Positions 8,105 to 16,969 are shown, counted from the first letter of the stretch. The stretch: DNA of 64,000 nt from Halobacterium sp. CBA1132 (GCF_001485535.1 NZ_BCMZ01000001.1:1550001-1614000); one strand, 5' to 3'. Translations and numbers: made by a program. Notes: generated by a model not told the origin, from the letters alone.

Positions 8105-9097
8105 CTACCTCTTGTTAGCATATTCTACATTTAACAATCGGTGGCCCAATACATCGTTGTCTATTTTTGGGCTATCGAAGATTTTCGAAGCGACTTTTAT
8201 CATTATCTCTTCGGCCCTGTGGATGTCTCGATCGAAATACGGAACCATCCCGATGAACACAGGCGTCCTCAACAACCTACTCTGGTCGATGAAGAGTTCA
8301 TCCCGCCAGCGCTTATACTTCGGTTCTGCCTCGTCATAGTAATCCGAGAACACAGCTTTACTAAGTTCGCCGAGGTGTTGTGAGTCACCGTACCCCCATC
8401 GGCCGAACACACTTGAGCTGGTGATTTTCTTGAAATTCCAGCCAAGGGAGGCATCATCGCGCCCCAATTTATCTGACATTCCAATATACAGTGGAAGGTA
8501 TCCGCCGCTCTCCGACTGACGGTACATATAATAAAGAACTCCGTTCATCGAGGTGTTCTTCGAAATCGGGGATATCGAGAACAGTGCGGGATTATCTTGA
8601 TTATACACCATTGCCGCACCCTTTTGCTCCACCAACGCCCTCAGCGAGTCGATAGAGCCCGGAGAGAAGTCATAAGGAATCTCTTCAGCGACCTCTTCTG
8701 GCTCTTTGTCGGAGTCGATAGCATACTGGAGGGAGATGACTTTTCCAGCGTGGTCAACATTTTCCTCGAAGCGTTCGTTCCGAGAAAGAACCGGCCTCCC
8801 TGACGTACCGTAATCTGCTCTTTCTACCTTTTGATATTCTTCTCCATCCAATTTCGTAGAACTGGTCTCGAAGAGAGGTATGTGGTCTTTAACATGTGAC
8901 AGCGCATACTCCATATGTTTATGCCAATATGCAAGCGCAAATTCCGGTCCTCTTTCTTCAAGTTCTTGCTCCCACCGATTTACCGACCACTGGTCTTCTT
9001 GAGCCGAAGAATAATTACCAGGACCGGGAATGGAGATCTCGTCCTTGCTGACTGGCATGACAAGCAGACCCTTATCGAGTAAATCAGGAATTATCAT
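8105..9097 (-). CDS. Putative GIY-YIG-type endonuclease in an AT-rich island
   Basis: 330 residues, with base composition and codon use clearly more AT-rich than its neighbours (many AAA, ATT, TCT codons), a sign of transfer. The first ~180 residues are not recognised. From 187 the protein shows VLYYMYR, then PLYIGMS (202-208), the two halves of a GIY-YIG core. These are followed by an Arg-rich stretch (FGRWGYGDSQ, 231-240) and a C-terminal helix with E296/E297 and a distal N323 (LLN), the layout of Eco29kI-like restriction nucleases. The convergent methyltransferase remnant would be the natural partner. Catalytic assignment is inferred; the fold would need a profile search. Confidence 0.6.
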   Translation of the reverse strand: MIIPDLLDKGLLVMPVSKDEISIPGPGNYSSAQEDQWSVNRWEQELEERGPEFALAYWHKHMEYALSHVKDHIPLFETSSTKLDGEEYQKVERADYGTSGRPVLSRNERFEENVDHAGKVISLQYAIDSDKEPEEVAEEIPYDFSPGSIDSLRALVEQKGAAMVYNQDNPALFSISPISKNTSMNGVLYYMYRQSESGGYLPLYIGMSDKLGRDDASLGWNFKKITSSSVFGRWGYGDSQHLGELSKAVFSDYYDEAEPKYKRWRDELFIDQSRLLRTPVFIGMVPYFDRDIHRAEEIMIKVASKIFDSPKIDNDVLGHRLLNVEYANKR

Positions 9098-9263
9098 TCG
9101 TGTCGGAATTATCTTACTTTGATGTAACTATGGCGGTGTGATATCAACATTGGTTACAGCTCTCGGTCCAGTTCTACCCACCTGTGTTGTCTGTCATCGA
9201 TGGGGGTACGTACGAAACAAGAGGATTAGTGGCCTTAGTCACACTGCGGTAGCTGCCAGCATT

Positions 9264-9389
9264 CGCGGCGCTCGCGCCGCGGTTCACCGCGAGCCTTCGG
9301 CTCGCGGGCCGACGACTGAACGGAGCGTAGCGAAGTGAGGGAGGAGTGCTTTTTCCGCAAGTTTTTGCAAGCGAGCGGCCGGAGGCCGC
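9264..9389. repeat. Cluster of short GC-rich palindromes in a 313-base gene-free gap (9098-9410)
   Basis: The gap holds no gene. It contains three palindromes: GCGGCGCTCGCGCCGC (9264-9279), a 9-bp stem CCGCGAGCC / GGCTCGCGG with a TTC loop (9286-9306), and GCGGCC / GGCCGC with a GGA loop (9375-9389). Between them is a GAGCGTAGCGAAGTGAGG stretch common in haloarchaeal spacers. The stems may act in termination for the DUF63 gene on the minus strand or be dispersed repeat debris. Confidence 0.6.
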
Positions 9390-9410
9390 GAGCGCAGCAA
9401 AAAGTGCGTG

Positions 9411-10547
9411 TTATATCCCGAACGTCGCACGCAGCATATCCCGACTTCCTGGACCTAACCCAACAGCGATGACGGCGACGAGCATGAGCGTGAAGTAGCG
9501 TGGGGCTTCGGCGCGGAGTTGGTCGTCGAACAGCCAGAGGACGAACAGCGCGGCGGCGATTTTGACGAGGAGGAACGGCCACGCGTCGCCCGTGTAGTGG
9601 ATGATGGAGGCGGGGAGGACGTTCTGGGTAATGTCGACGACGGCGGCGTTGACGGGGTGTTTGGCCACGAGGTCGTACGGGAGGCCGAGTTCGGCGGCCC
9701 AGTCGAGGCCGATGACGTTCGCGACGCCGTCGACGGCGTGCGCCCAGAGGACGACGGCGCCGGCGAGTTCGGTGCCGGAGGCGACGTCCGGGAGGTAGCG
9801 GCGGACGGCGTACCAGACGACGGCCGTGATAATCGTGGCGAACAGGACCGTGAGCAGCGTGAACTGGGGATGGAGGGAGACGTACTCGGTGGTCGCGGAG
9901 AGGTAGACGAGGAAGCCGACAGTCGCCGTGAGGAGCGCGGTGCCGGTGGCGGCGAGCGGGCGGTAGTAGTCCTCGAAGACGGTGGTGCGGCGCGCGAGGG
10001 ACACGCACGCGACGAGCGCGGCGAGCGTGATGGCGAACATCACGAAGTAGATGACGGGGCTGATGATGAGCGTGTTCGCGGGGTAGTCGAGGAACTGCTC
10101 GACGCCCGGGGCGGCCGCGGCGGCGTCGTTGGCGTCCTCGACGACGCGGAGCGCGCCGCCGAGCAGGACGAACGGGAACAGCGCGTACAGCAGGTCGAGG
10201 TCCTCGCCGACTTCGAGGTGGTCGAGGAGGAACGTGACGCCGACCAGCGAGACGAGCAGCGTGACGGCGTACCCGACCTCGGAGACGAGCGTGTAGCCGG
10301 GGTAGGCGACGGGTTCGGCCGCGGCGGTGCACGCGCTGGAGTTGTAGAGGAGTCGGACGGCGCCGCCGTTCCACGCGGCGCACTGCGCGCCGTTGGCGTC
10401 GGCGACAACAGGACCCCAGAAGTAGTGCCAGACGAAGCCGCCGTAGACGCTGTCGGGGAACAGAATCGACCCGGCGACGAGGGCGGCGAGCGCGACGCCG
10501 ACGACCGCGGTCCACGCGCGTTCGCGGTCGGTCTCGGGGAAAGTCAT
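9411..10547 (-). CDS. DUF63 family membrane protein
   Basis: 378 residues with about nine hydrophobic segments. It matches the archaeal DUF63 family: FVWHYFWGPVVADANG near residue 38, RVVEDANDA around 145, and the C-terminal WAHAVDGVANVIGLDW and HYTGDAWPFLLVKI segments with conserved His/Asp pairs. Function is unknown for the family. The ATG at 10547 is well placed, with no longer form needed. The gene follows an Lrp regulator on the same strand with a 57-base gap. Confidence 0.9.
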   Translation of the reverse strand: MTFPETDRERAWTAVVGVALAALVAGSILFPDSVYGGFVWHYFWGPVVADANGAQCAAWNGGAVRLLYNSSACTAAAEPVAYPGYTLVSEVGYAVTLLVSLVGVTFLLDHLEVGEDLDLLYALFPFVLLGGALRVVEDANDAAAAAPGVEQFLDYPANTLIISPVIYFVMFAITLAALVACVSLARRTTVFEDYYRPLAATGTALLTATVGFLVYLSATTEYVSLHPQFTLLTVLFATIITAVVWYAVRRYLPDVASGTELAGAVVLWAHAVDGVANVIGLDWAAELGLPYDLVAKHPVNAAVVDITQNVLPASIIHYTGDAWPFLLVKIAAALFVLWLFDDQLRAEAPRYFTLMLVAVIAVGLGPGSRDMLRATFGI

Positions 10548-10604
10548 GTTCGGAGACGTGGCCGGTGGCTGTTTTATCGTTGCGGTCTGTCGCCGGCTCT
10601 GCGA

Positions 10605-11054
10605 CTACAGCGGGAGTTCGTGGGACTCGTACTCGGTGGCGAGGACGACCATCGTCTGGGAGCGCGCGAACCCGTCGACGTCCGCGATCTCCTCGAACAT
10701 GAGTTCGCGGAGCGTGCCGGTGTCCTCGGCGACGACACGGAGGACGATGTCCCACTCGCCGGTCGTGAGGTGTATCTCTTGGACGCCGTCGATGTCCGCG
10801 AGGCGGTCGAGCGCCTCCTGTTCGCGGCCCTGTTCGACGCGCAGGCCGACGACCGCGGAGGTGCCGAAGCCGGCTTCCTTCGGGTCGATGTCGGCGTGGT
10901 AGCCGCGGATGACGCCGGCTTCCTCCATGCGGTTGACGCGGTCGTGGACGGTCGCGCTCGACATCTCGATTTCGCGGGCGATCTCGCTGAACGGCTTGCG
11001 GGCGTCCGCTTGGAGCGCGCGCAGAATCTCGCGGTCCGTTTCGTCTAACTCCAT
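10605..11054 (-). CDS. Lrp/AsnC family transcriptional regulator
   Basis: 149 residues from MELDETDREILRAL; an upstream in-frame start would add nine residues not seen in homologues. The N-terminal winged helix-turn-helix (residues 4-55, with EIAREIEMSSATVHDRVNRM) is followed by a RAM ligand-binding domain (65-140, including LTTGEWDIVLRVV). A typical haloarchaeal Lrp that may sense amino acids or other small ligands. Neighbours (DUF63 and inositol monophosphatase) do not reveal the target. Confidence 0.93.
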   Translation of the reverse strand: MELDETDREILRALQADARKPFSEIAREIEMSSATVHDRVNRMEEAGVIRGYHADIDPKEAGFGTSAVVGLRVEQGREQEALDRLADIDGVQEIHLTTGEWDIVLRVVAEDTGTLRELMFEEIADVDGFARSQTMVVLATEYESHELPL

Positions 11055-11111
11055 ACGGGAGTCGTCGGGAGAGACCCCCAATACGCTTACTGCTCGCGCA
11101 GGCCGCCGGCG

Positions 11112-11900
11112 TTACCCCTCGATGTCCTGCGCGGCCTCCAGCACGACGTCGTGGGATTCGCCGTTCGACGCCACGAGTCCGTCACAGCCGGGTTCCCAGC
11201 GGTCGCCGTGGACGTCGGTGACGACGCCGCCGGCCTGCCGGACGAGGTGGACGCCGGCGACGGAGTCCCACGCGTTCACGGTGACGTTCGTAATCGCGCC
11301 TTCGAGTTGCCCGCTGGCGACCATCGAGAGGACGGCCTGCGCGCAGCCGTAGCGCCGCATGTCCCCGAACCGGGAGACGATGGCGTCGCAGGCGCGGGCG
11401 TACTGGTCGCGGTCGTCGAAGTCCCACCAGATGGTGGGTGCGACGACGAACGTCTCCGGGTCGGTCTTCGCGCTGACCGCGACCGGCTCACCGTCGCGCG
11501 CCACCTCGCCGTCCCCAGCGACGTACGTGTCCCCGAGCGCGGGCAGTACGTTCGCGGCGGCAACCGTTTCGCCGTCCTTGACGGCCGCGACAGAGGTCGC
11601 CCAAATCTGGGTGTCGCGCACGAAGTTGTTCGTGCCGTCGATGGGGTCGATGACCCACGCCGCCCCCGTCTCGGGGACTTCCTTCAGTTCGTCTTCCTCC
11701 TCGCCGACGATGGCGTCCTCGGGGTGGGTCTCCCGAATCACTTCGATGACGCGGCGCTGGGCGTCCCGGTCGGCCTGCGTGACGACGTCCGTCTTCCCGG
11801 ACTTCGTCTCCACGTCGATGCCCGTGCGGAACGCCTCCAGCGCGACTTCGCTGCCTGCGAGCGCGGCGCGTTCGGCGACGCTCGCGCGGTCCTCGTTCAT
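11112..11900 (-). CDS. Inositol monophosphatase / fructose-1,6-bisphosphatase family protein
   Basis: 262 residues from MNEDRASV. The open frame runs 24 residues upstream without homologous character, so the internal ATG is chosen. All metal-site motifs are visible: GEEEDE near 68, WVIDPIDGTNNF around 87-98, and NAWDSVAGVHLVRQAGG near 210. Archaeal members hydrolyse inositol-1-phosphate and often fructose-1,6-bisphosphate with Mg2+; which substrate applies cannot be told from sequence. Probably a single-gene transcript between the tRNA and the Lrp regulator. Confidence 0.93.
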   Translation of the reverse strand: MNEDRASVAERAALAGSEVALEAFRTGIDVETKSGKTDVVTQADRDAQRRVIEVIRETHPEDAIVGEEEDELKEVPETGAAWVIDPIDGTNNFVRDTQIWATSVAAVKDGETVAAANVLPALGDTYVAGDGEVARDGEPVAVSAKTDPETFVVAPTIWWDFDDRDQYARACDAIVSRFGDMRRYGCAQAVLSMVASGQLEGAITNVTVNAWDSVAGVHLVRQAGGVVTDVHGDRWEPGCDGLVASNGESHDVVLEAAQDIEG

Positions 11901-11985
11901 GCCCGGAGTGGCGGCCTGACACCCCAAAGAGTCGTCGGTCCGAACCGTCGCCGTCGCTGTCCGGGTAGTCACACAGAAGCGTTTT

Positions 11986-12015
11986 TGCGAGGGAAGTCCG
12001 CCTCGCGGACTTCCC
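11986..12015. repeat. Copy of the tRNA-Leu 3' end overlapping a 10-bp hairpin
   Basis: TGCGAGGGAAG at 11986-11996 repeats the first 11 bases of the tRNA gene as read on the plus strand (12045-12055, the tRNA 3' end). It overlaps a perfect hairpin, GGGAAGTCCG / CGGACTTCCC (11991-12000 and 12006-12015). This may be an attachment-site scar, a processing hairpin or coincidence. Confidence 0.45.
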
Positions 12016-12044
12016 GCATCCCGCGGCGCGCGAGGCGCCGGCGA

Positions 12045-12129
12045 TGCGAGGGAAGGGATTCGAACCCTCGAACTCCTACGAGAACGGATCTTGAGTCCGT
12101 CGCCGTTGGCCGAGCTTGGCTACCCTCGC
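12045..12129 (-). tRNA. tRNA-Leu (anticodon CAA)
   Basis: On the minus strand the gene begins GCGAGGG and ends CCCTCGC plus discriminator A, a perfect 7-bp acceptor stem. The anticodon arm ACGGA-CTCAAGA-TCCGT gives anticodon CAA (leucine, UUG). A long variable arm (CTCGTAGGAG region) marks a class II tRNA, and GGTTCGAATCC is the T-arm. No intron and no encoded CCA. Confidence 0.96.
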
Positions 12130-12187
12130 ACGCGTCGAGTAGTCGGCGCGTGCGGGGTTTAGGCGTTGCGAATCGGGGTGGGGGCGC

Positions 12188-14473
12188 TCAGTCGTCGTCG
12201 CCGAGCACGCGCGAGGCGACCGGTCCCGTGGAGGCGTCGTCTTCGACGTCCCGGAGCAGGAAGCGCTTGCGGACGACGTCGTAGGCGAAGACGACGGTGC
12301 CGAGGATGAGCATGGTGTCCCCGGGGAACCGCGCCCAGAACAGCAACTGGACGAGGTCGCGGTTGTAGAACGAAAGCGAGCGCGCGACGGCGTACCCCTC
12401 CGTGAACGCGGTTTCCAGCTGGAGGAAGCCCACGGGGAGCAGGGAGAGCCCGACCATCACGGCGAGGCCGGCGTTCCACAGCCAGAACGCCCACCAGAGC
12501 CGCTTCCCGTTCCACTTCTCGGGGTCGACGGAGAGCCGCAGCATGTACGTCGCCATGCCGAGCGCGAGGAACCCGAACGCGCCGAACATCGCGGCGTGGG
12601 CGTGCGCGACCGTGAGGTAGGTGCCGTGTTCGTAGTAGTTGATGAGCGGGAGGTTGATGAAGAACCCGAGCACGCCCGCGCCGACGAAGTTCCACACGCC
12701 GGAGGCGATGATGAACGCGAACGGGAGCTTGTAGTGGAACGTCTCGTCGCTCGCCGAGAGCGCGCGGTACTGGCCGAGCGCCTCGAAGAGAATGAGAATC
12801 AGCGGGACGAGTTCCAGCGTGGAGAAGACGCTCCCGAACGGAATCCAGACGTCGGGCTGGCCGATCCACCAGTAGTGGTGGCTGACGCCGATGACGCCGC
12901 TGCCCATCACGAACAGCACCTGCAGGGCGACGGCTTTCTCCGCGGAGCGCTTGCGAAGCAGGCCCATGGAGACGAGCGTGATGCCGACGATGGCGACGAT
13001 GAAGAACTCGAAGGCGCCCTCCACCCACATGTGGACGACCCACCACCGCCAGAACTCCGTCATCACGATGTTCGAGTCGGGCGTGTACAGCATCCCCGCG
13101 ACGAACAGTAGGCCGATGGACCCGCCCGCGTACAGAATCATGTGCGCAAGTCCGAAGCGCTGCTCGCGGGCGAGCAGGGGTTTGAGGCCGCGGTACGCGA
13201 GGAACGCCCAGATGGCGAACCCGAGCAGGAGGCCGATCTGCCAGACGCGCCCGACTTCCACGTACTCGAGGCCTTCGTTGCCGAGCAGCCACCACAGTTG
13301 GCCGTCGAAGAAGCCCTGCGAGCCGAGGTAGATGCCGACGAACCCGCCGACGACGACCAACAGCAGCGTGCCGAGCAGGCCGTTGATGGCGGACTCTTGG
13401 CGGTCGGGTTCGTGGCCGGTCAGGAGGCCGGGCAGGAACAGACCGGCGCCGATCCACATCGTCGCAATCCAGAGGATGCCCAAGTCGAGGTGATAGGTCT
13501 TCGTGATGGCGAACGGCAGCCACTGGATGACGTCGACGCCGAGCGCTTCACCGATGCCGAAGAACGCGTCGCGCTCGACGTAGTAGTGTGCGAGCAACGC
13601 CCCGAGTAACACTTGGGCGACGAACAACAGCGCCGCGACCGGGATGAACCGAGTGGCGGCGCGCTGGCTCGGCAACAGATTCACCTCCGCGGGGTCGGGG
13701 ACTTCGATGCCCTTCGTGGACGGTTCGGGGAGGTCGATGCTGTTGTACAGCCAGACGCCGAGGCCGGCGCCGCCGACGAGCAACACCATCGCGATGGCGC
13801 TCCACACCATCGTGCCGCCCGTGGGTTCGTTGCCGGCCAGTGGGTTGTACGGCCAGTCGTTCGTGTAACTGTGGTCGGTACCGGGGCGGTTCGCGTGTGA
13901 GACCAGCGCCGTCCACATCGCGAAGTCCGCGAACTTCCGCGCGTCCTCCGCGGACCCGATCATGCCCTCGGGGATGCCGCGTTCGGCGTCGCCCTCGTGG
14001 TAGCGCTCGACGTACACCTCTCGGACTTGCTCGTGGGCGTACGCCTCCGCGGCGGTGTACTCGGCGGTCTCGCCGGACATCGTGCGGTCGAGGTCGGCGG
14101 TCACGCGACTGTCGACGCCGGCCTGCTGTTCGGCCGAGAGGTCGCCGTACGCCTCGCCGTAGCGCTCGTCGGCGTAGTACTCCCGCATGAACTGGGTTTT
14201 CAGTTCGAGCGCGTCGGCGGTGTAGTCCTCGCCGAAGTACGCGCCGTTGCCGAGAATCGACCCGTGGTTCATCAGGGCGTTCGACTGGAAGACGGCCTTG
14301 CCGTCCTGAATCGACTCGTGGGTGGCGACCACGTCGCCGTCGGGCCCGACGAGTTCGTCGGGAATCGGCGGCTGGTGCTGGTAGGAGTAGGCGGCACCAG
14401 CGCCCATGACGACGAGATTCAGGACGAACACGACCGCGAGTATCTTCGCGAGCGTCGACCTAGTGACGTCCAT
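12188..14473 (-). CDS. norB: Quinol-dependent nitric oxide reductase (qNOR-type NorB)
   Basis: 761 residues, the length of single-subunit qNORs. An N-terminal TM and an extracytoplasmic cytochrome-c-like extension (30-215, containing NHGSILGNGAYFGEDYTA) precede about 13 TM helices of the heme-copper oxidase fold. Heme and non-heme Fe ligands are visible in WWVVHMWVEGAFEFF, VSHHYWWIGQP and LTVAHAHAAMFGAFGF. It reduces 2 NO to N2O in the membrane using quinol. The gene stands alone between a tRNA and an acyl-CoA dehydrogenase gene. A CGAA-N4-TTCG palindrome ends 89 bases upstream of its start, the same distance as at the multicopper oxidase gene, suggesting denitrification control. Confidence 0.95.
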   Translation of the reverse strand: MDVTRSTLAKILAVVFVLNLVVMGAGAAYSYQHQPPIPDELVGPDGDVVATHESIQDGKAVFQSNALMNHGSILGNGAYFGEDYTADALELKTQFMREYYADERYGEAYGDLSAEQQAGVDSRVTADLDRTMSGETAEYTAAEAYAHEQVREVYVERYHEGDAERGIPEGMIGSAEDARKFADFAMWTALVSHANRPGTDHSYTNDWPYNPLAGNEPTGGTMVWSAIAMVLLVGGAGLGVWLYNSIDLPEPSTKGIEVPDPAEVNLLPSQRAATRFIPVAALLFVAQVLLGALLAHYYVERDAFFGIGEALGVDVIQWLPFAITKTYHLDLGILWIATMWIGAGLFLPGLLTGHEPDRQESAINGLLGTLLLVVVGGFVGIYLGSQGFFDGQLWWLLGNEGLEYVEVGRVWQIGLLLGFAIWAFLAYRGLKPLLAREQRFGLAHMILYAGGSIGLLFVAGMLYTPDSNIVMTEFWRWWVVHMWVEGAFEFFIVAIVGITLVSMGLLRKRSAEKAVALQVLFVMGSGVIGVSHHYWWIGQPDVWIPFGSVFSTLELVPLILILFEALGQYRALSASDETFHYKLPFAFIIASGVWNFVGAGVLGFFINLPLINYYEHGTYLTVAHAHAAMFGAFGFLALGMATYMLRLSVDPEKWNGKRLWWAFWLWNAGLAVMVGLSLLPVGFLQLETAFTEGYAVARSLSFYNRDLVQLLFWARFPGDTMLILGTVVFAYDVVRKRFLLRDVEDDASTGPVASRVLGDDD

Positions 14474-14562
14474 ATTGCGGCGTTCAATTCGACGCAGGAA
14501 AAGGCTGCGGCGGATTCTAAGTCCGTGGGCACGGAGCCGCTACACCGGGATGTACGGGATAG

Positions 14563-14574
14563 CGAAGATGTTCG
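14563..14574. promoter_or_regulatory. CGAA-N4-TTCG palindrome upstream of norB (NarO-like site)
   Basis: CGAAGATGTTCG lies 89 bases before the norB start. The half-sites match the motif found upstream of eight other positions in this window; one inner base deviates from the commoner CGAACGTGTTCG. Confidence 0.55.
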
Positions 14575-14580
14575 CGTGCG

Positions 14581-15777
14581 CTACTCGAGGAGTTCGCGAG
14601 CGATGACGTTCTTCTGAATCTCCGTGGTACCCTCGTAGATCTGGGTGATTTTGGCGTCCCGGTAGAACCGCTCGACGTCGAAGTCGTCGACGTAGCCGGC
14701 GCCGCCGTGAATCTGGACGGCTTCGTCGGCAACCTCGACGGCGACGCGGGACGCGAACTCCTTGGCCATCGACGCGAGCGCGGTGAGCTGGTCGTCGCGG
14801 TTCTCGACGCTCCACGCGGACTTCCGGGTGAGCGTGCGCGCGGCCTCCGTCTGCGTGTGCATCTCCGCGAGTTTGTGCTCGATGGCTTGGAAGTCGCTGA
14901 TGGGGCGCCCGAACTGCTCGCGCTCTTGCGCGTAGTCGAGCGCGCGCTCGGCGGCGCCCTTCGCGATGCCGACGCCCTGCGCGGCGACCATCGTGCGCGT
15001 CTCGTCGAAGAACTGCATCAACTGGAGGAAGCCGCCGCCCTCCGTTCCGACGAGGTTCTCCTCGGGGACGCGCACGTCGTCGAACCGGAGTTCCGCGGTG
15101 TCGCTGGCGCGGATGCCGAGCTTGCCCGTGATTTTGTCCGCCTCGAAGCCGTCGCGGTCGGACTCGACGATAATCTGACTGAAGCCGTTGTACCGGCCGC
15201 TGGCGTCGGGGTCGGTCTGGCAGAGCACGACGAAGAAGTCGCCCACGGAGCCGTTCGTGATCCACATCTTGTTGCCGTTGATGACGAACTCGTCGCCGTT
15301 CTTCTCCGCCTCAGGCGGCGAAGAGCTCGCCGAGCTTTGCTCGGCGGTGTCACGTTCGGCGCGCGTGGAGACGCTGGAGACGTCCGAGCCGGTGTCGGGT
15401 TCGCTGATGGCAGACCCCATGATGGCGTCGCCCGAGGCAATGTCCGGGAGCCAGCGCTCCTTCTGGTCCTCGCTCCCGAACTCGATGAGGGACTCGGCGC
15501 CGAAGCCCGCGCTGGAGACGCAGAGGCCGACGCCGGGGTCGGCGGCGAACAGCTCCTCGACGATGAGCGCGGATTCGAGCGCGGAGTAGCCGGCGCCGCC
15601 GTACTCCAGCGGAATCGTCGGGCCGAGCAGGCCGGCCTTCGCGGCCTCGTCCATGACCTCGTGGGGGTACTTCTCCTCGCGGTCGTACTCGGAGGCCACC
15701 GGCCGGATTTCGTTGTCCGCGAACCGGCGGACCTCCTCTTGAATCGCCTGCTGCTCGTCGGACAGTCCGAAGTCCAT
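14581..15777 (-). CDS. Acyl-CoA dehydrogenase
   Basis: 398 residues from MDFGLSDEQQ; an 11-residue upstream extension is possible but unlike homologues. FAD enzyme performing alpha-beta dehydrogenation of acyl-CoA in fatty-acid or branched-chain amino-acid catabolism. Motifs: SEPDTGSD near 120, MWITNGSVGDFF around 170, and the C-terminal QIHGGAGYVDDF and TQIYEGTTEIQ with the catalytic-region Glu. Odd feature: about 17 extra residues (AEQSSASSSPPEAEKN region) interrupt the usual RAERDGDEFVING junction, encoded by a palindromic DNA insertion that keeps the frame. Probably still active because the insert falls in a surface loop. Confidence 0.93.
   Translation of the reverse strand: MDFGLSDEQQAIQEEVRRFADNEIRPVASEYDREEKYPHEVMDEAAKAGLLGPTIPLEYGGAGYSALESALIVEELFAADPGVGLCVSSAGFGAESLIEFGSEDQKERWLPDIASGDAIMGSAISEPDTGSDVSSVSTRAERDTAEQSSASSSPPEAEKNGDEFVINGNKMWITNGSVGDFFVVLCQTDPDASGRYNGFSQIIVESDRDGFEADKITGKLGIRASDTAELRFDDVRVPEENLVGTEGGGFLQLMQFFDETRTMVAAQGVGIAKGAAERALDYAQEREQFGRPISDFQAIEHKLAEMHTQTEAARTLTRKSAWSVENRDDQLTALASMAKEFASRVAVEVADEAVQIHGGAGYVDDFDVERFYRDAKITQIYEGTTEIQKNVIARELLE
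15306..15346. repeat. In-frame palindromic insertion inside the acyl-CoA dehydrogenase gene
   Basis: Two adjacent hairpins, CCGCC-TCA-GGCGG (15306-15318) and an 8-bp stem CGCCGAGC-TTT-GCTCGGCG (15328-15346), encode residues absent from the usual family junction. The insertion is a multiple of three, so the frame survives. Confidence 0.6.
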
Positions 15778-15899
15778 GTGTGAGTGTACCGCACACCGGG
15801 ACAAAAGCACTCGTAAACTACTGGCAATCCTCGCGGCGTTCTTCGAGCGGTGGCGAGCCGGCCCAACTGCTTTTGTTGGGACCCGTCGAAGCCCCCCGC

Positions 15900-16901
15900 A
15901 TGGACGACGCCGACCCCAGTGAGGTCGGGCGGACGCCGCTGGTCGAACTCGGCGCCGGGGTCGCGCCGACGGTGTACGGGAAAGCCGAGTGGTTCAACTT
16001 CGGGACGGCGGGCCACGGTGGCGGTTCCGTGAAAGCCCGCGTCGGGAAGTCGATGCTGGACGCCGCGGCCGCGCGCGGCGAACTCGACGACGGACGCACG
16101 ATAATCGAGGCGTCCAGCGGGAACACGGGCGCCGCCGTCGCGCGCGTCGGCGCCGCGAGGGGCCACGACGTCGAAATCGTGTTGCCCGACGACGCCGGCC
16201 GCGGGAAGGTCGACGCGATTCGGGACGCGGGCGCCGAACTGCGGTTCGTGGACGCCGACGCGGGCTACGACGCGTTCGTCGAGGAGTGCCGGCGGCTCGT
16301 CGACGACCACCCCGACGAGTACGTCTACCCGAACCAGTACGCTAACCCCGCGAACCCCGCGGTCCACGCGGGCACGACCGGCCCGGAGATTTGGGACCAG
16401 ACCGCCGGTGAGGTCACGCACTTCGTCGCGGGCGCGGGCACCGGCGGCACGCTCGTCGGCGTGAGTCACGCGCTCCGTCCGCGCGGCGTGCACGTCCACG
16501 GCTACGAACCGCCGGCGAAAGACCACGACGTCGCCGGCCTGAAGCACATGCACGACCCTTCGACGTTCGTCCCCGAGACGTTCGAGGCGGACGCGCTGGA
16601 CGCCCGCGAGTACGTCGAGACGGCCACCGCCTACGAGTGGGTGCGGCGGCTGCGGCGACGCCACGAGAGCGCGACGATTCCGATTCGGGACGCCGGCCAG
16701 TGGTCCCGCGAGTTCGTGCGCTCGGAACTCCGCGTGGGCGGCGAGTTCCTCGTCGGTCCCTCGACCGGCGGCGCGCTCGCGCTGGTCGAGCGGCTGGCGG
16801 CCCGCGGCACGCTCGACGCAGAGGACGTCGTGGTCGTGCCGCTGCCGGACCGCGGCGACCGCTACCCGGACCGGGAGCCGTACGTCGATTACGACGAGTA
16901 G
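15900..16901 (+). CDS. PLP-dependent cysteine synthase / cystathionine beta-synthase family protein
   Basis: 333 residues starting at MDDADPSEVG; the frame continues upstream but overlaps the divergent dehydrogenase promoter. Fold-type II PLP enzyme. The Schiff-base lysine is K45 in GGSVKARVGK, the substrate-loop motif SSGNTG is at 72-77, and the phosphate-binding GAGTGGTLVGV near 180 is clear. These enzymes carry out beta-replacement on O-acetyl- or O-phosphoserine, or cystathionine synthesis; the donor cannot be assigned. No sulfur genes are adjacent. Superoxide dismutase follows 68 bases later with its own start region. Confidence 0.9.
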   Translation: MDDADPSEVGRTPLVELGAGVAPTVYGKAEWFNFGTAGHGGGSVKARVGKSMLDAAAARGELDDGRTIIEASSGNTGAAVARVGAARGHDVEIVLPDDAGRGKVDAIRDAGAELRFVDADAGYDAFVEECRRLVDDHPDEYVYPNQYANPANPAVHAGTTGPEIWDQTAGEVTHFVAGAGTGGTLVGVSHALRPRGVHVHGYEPPAKDHDVAGLKHMHDPSTFVPETFEADALDAREYVETATAYEWVRRLRRRHESATIPIRDAGQWSREFVRSELRVGGEFLVGPSTGGALALVERLAARGTLDAEDVVVVPLPDRGDRYPDREPYVDYDE

Positions 16902-16969
16902 TTGGATTTCCAACTAAAACGCGCTTCCGGAAACCACCAAGAGGGAGGGGTACGTTAGGGTTAATTGGA

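Noticed and set aside
9264..9389. CRISPR-like repeats
   Set aside because: The palindromes differ in sequence and are not evenly spaced; no repeat-spacer pattern exists anywhere in the window.
10605..11054. Lrp-type gene as a possible AhbA/AhbB siroheme decarboxylase subunit
   Set aside because: It has a normal DNA-binding HTH and RAM domain (TGEWDIVLRV) and lacks AhbA/B-like N-terminal sequence.
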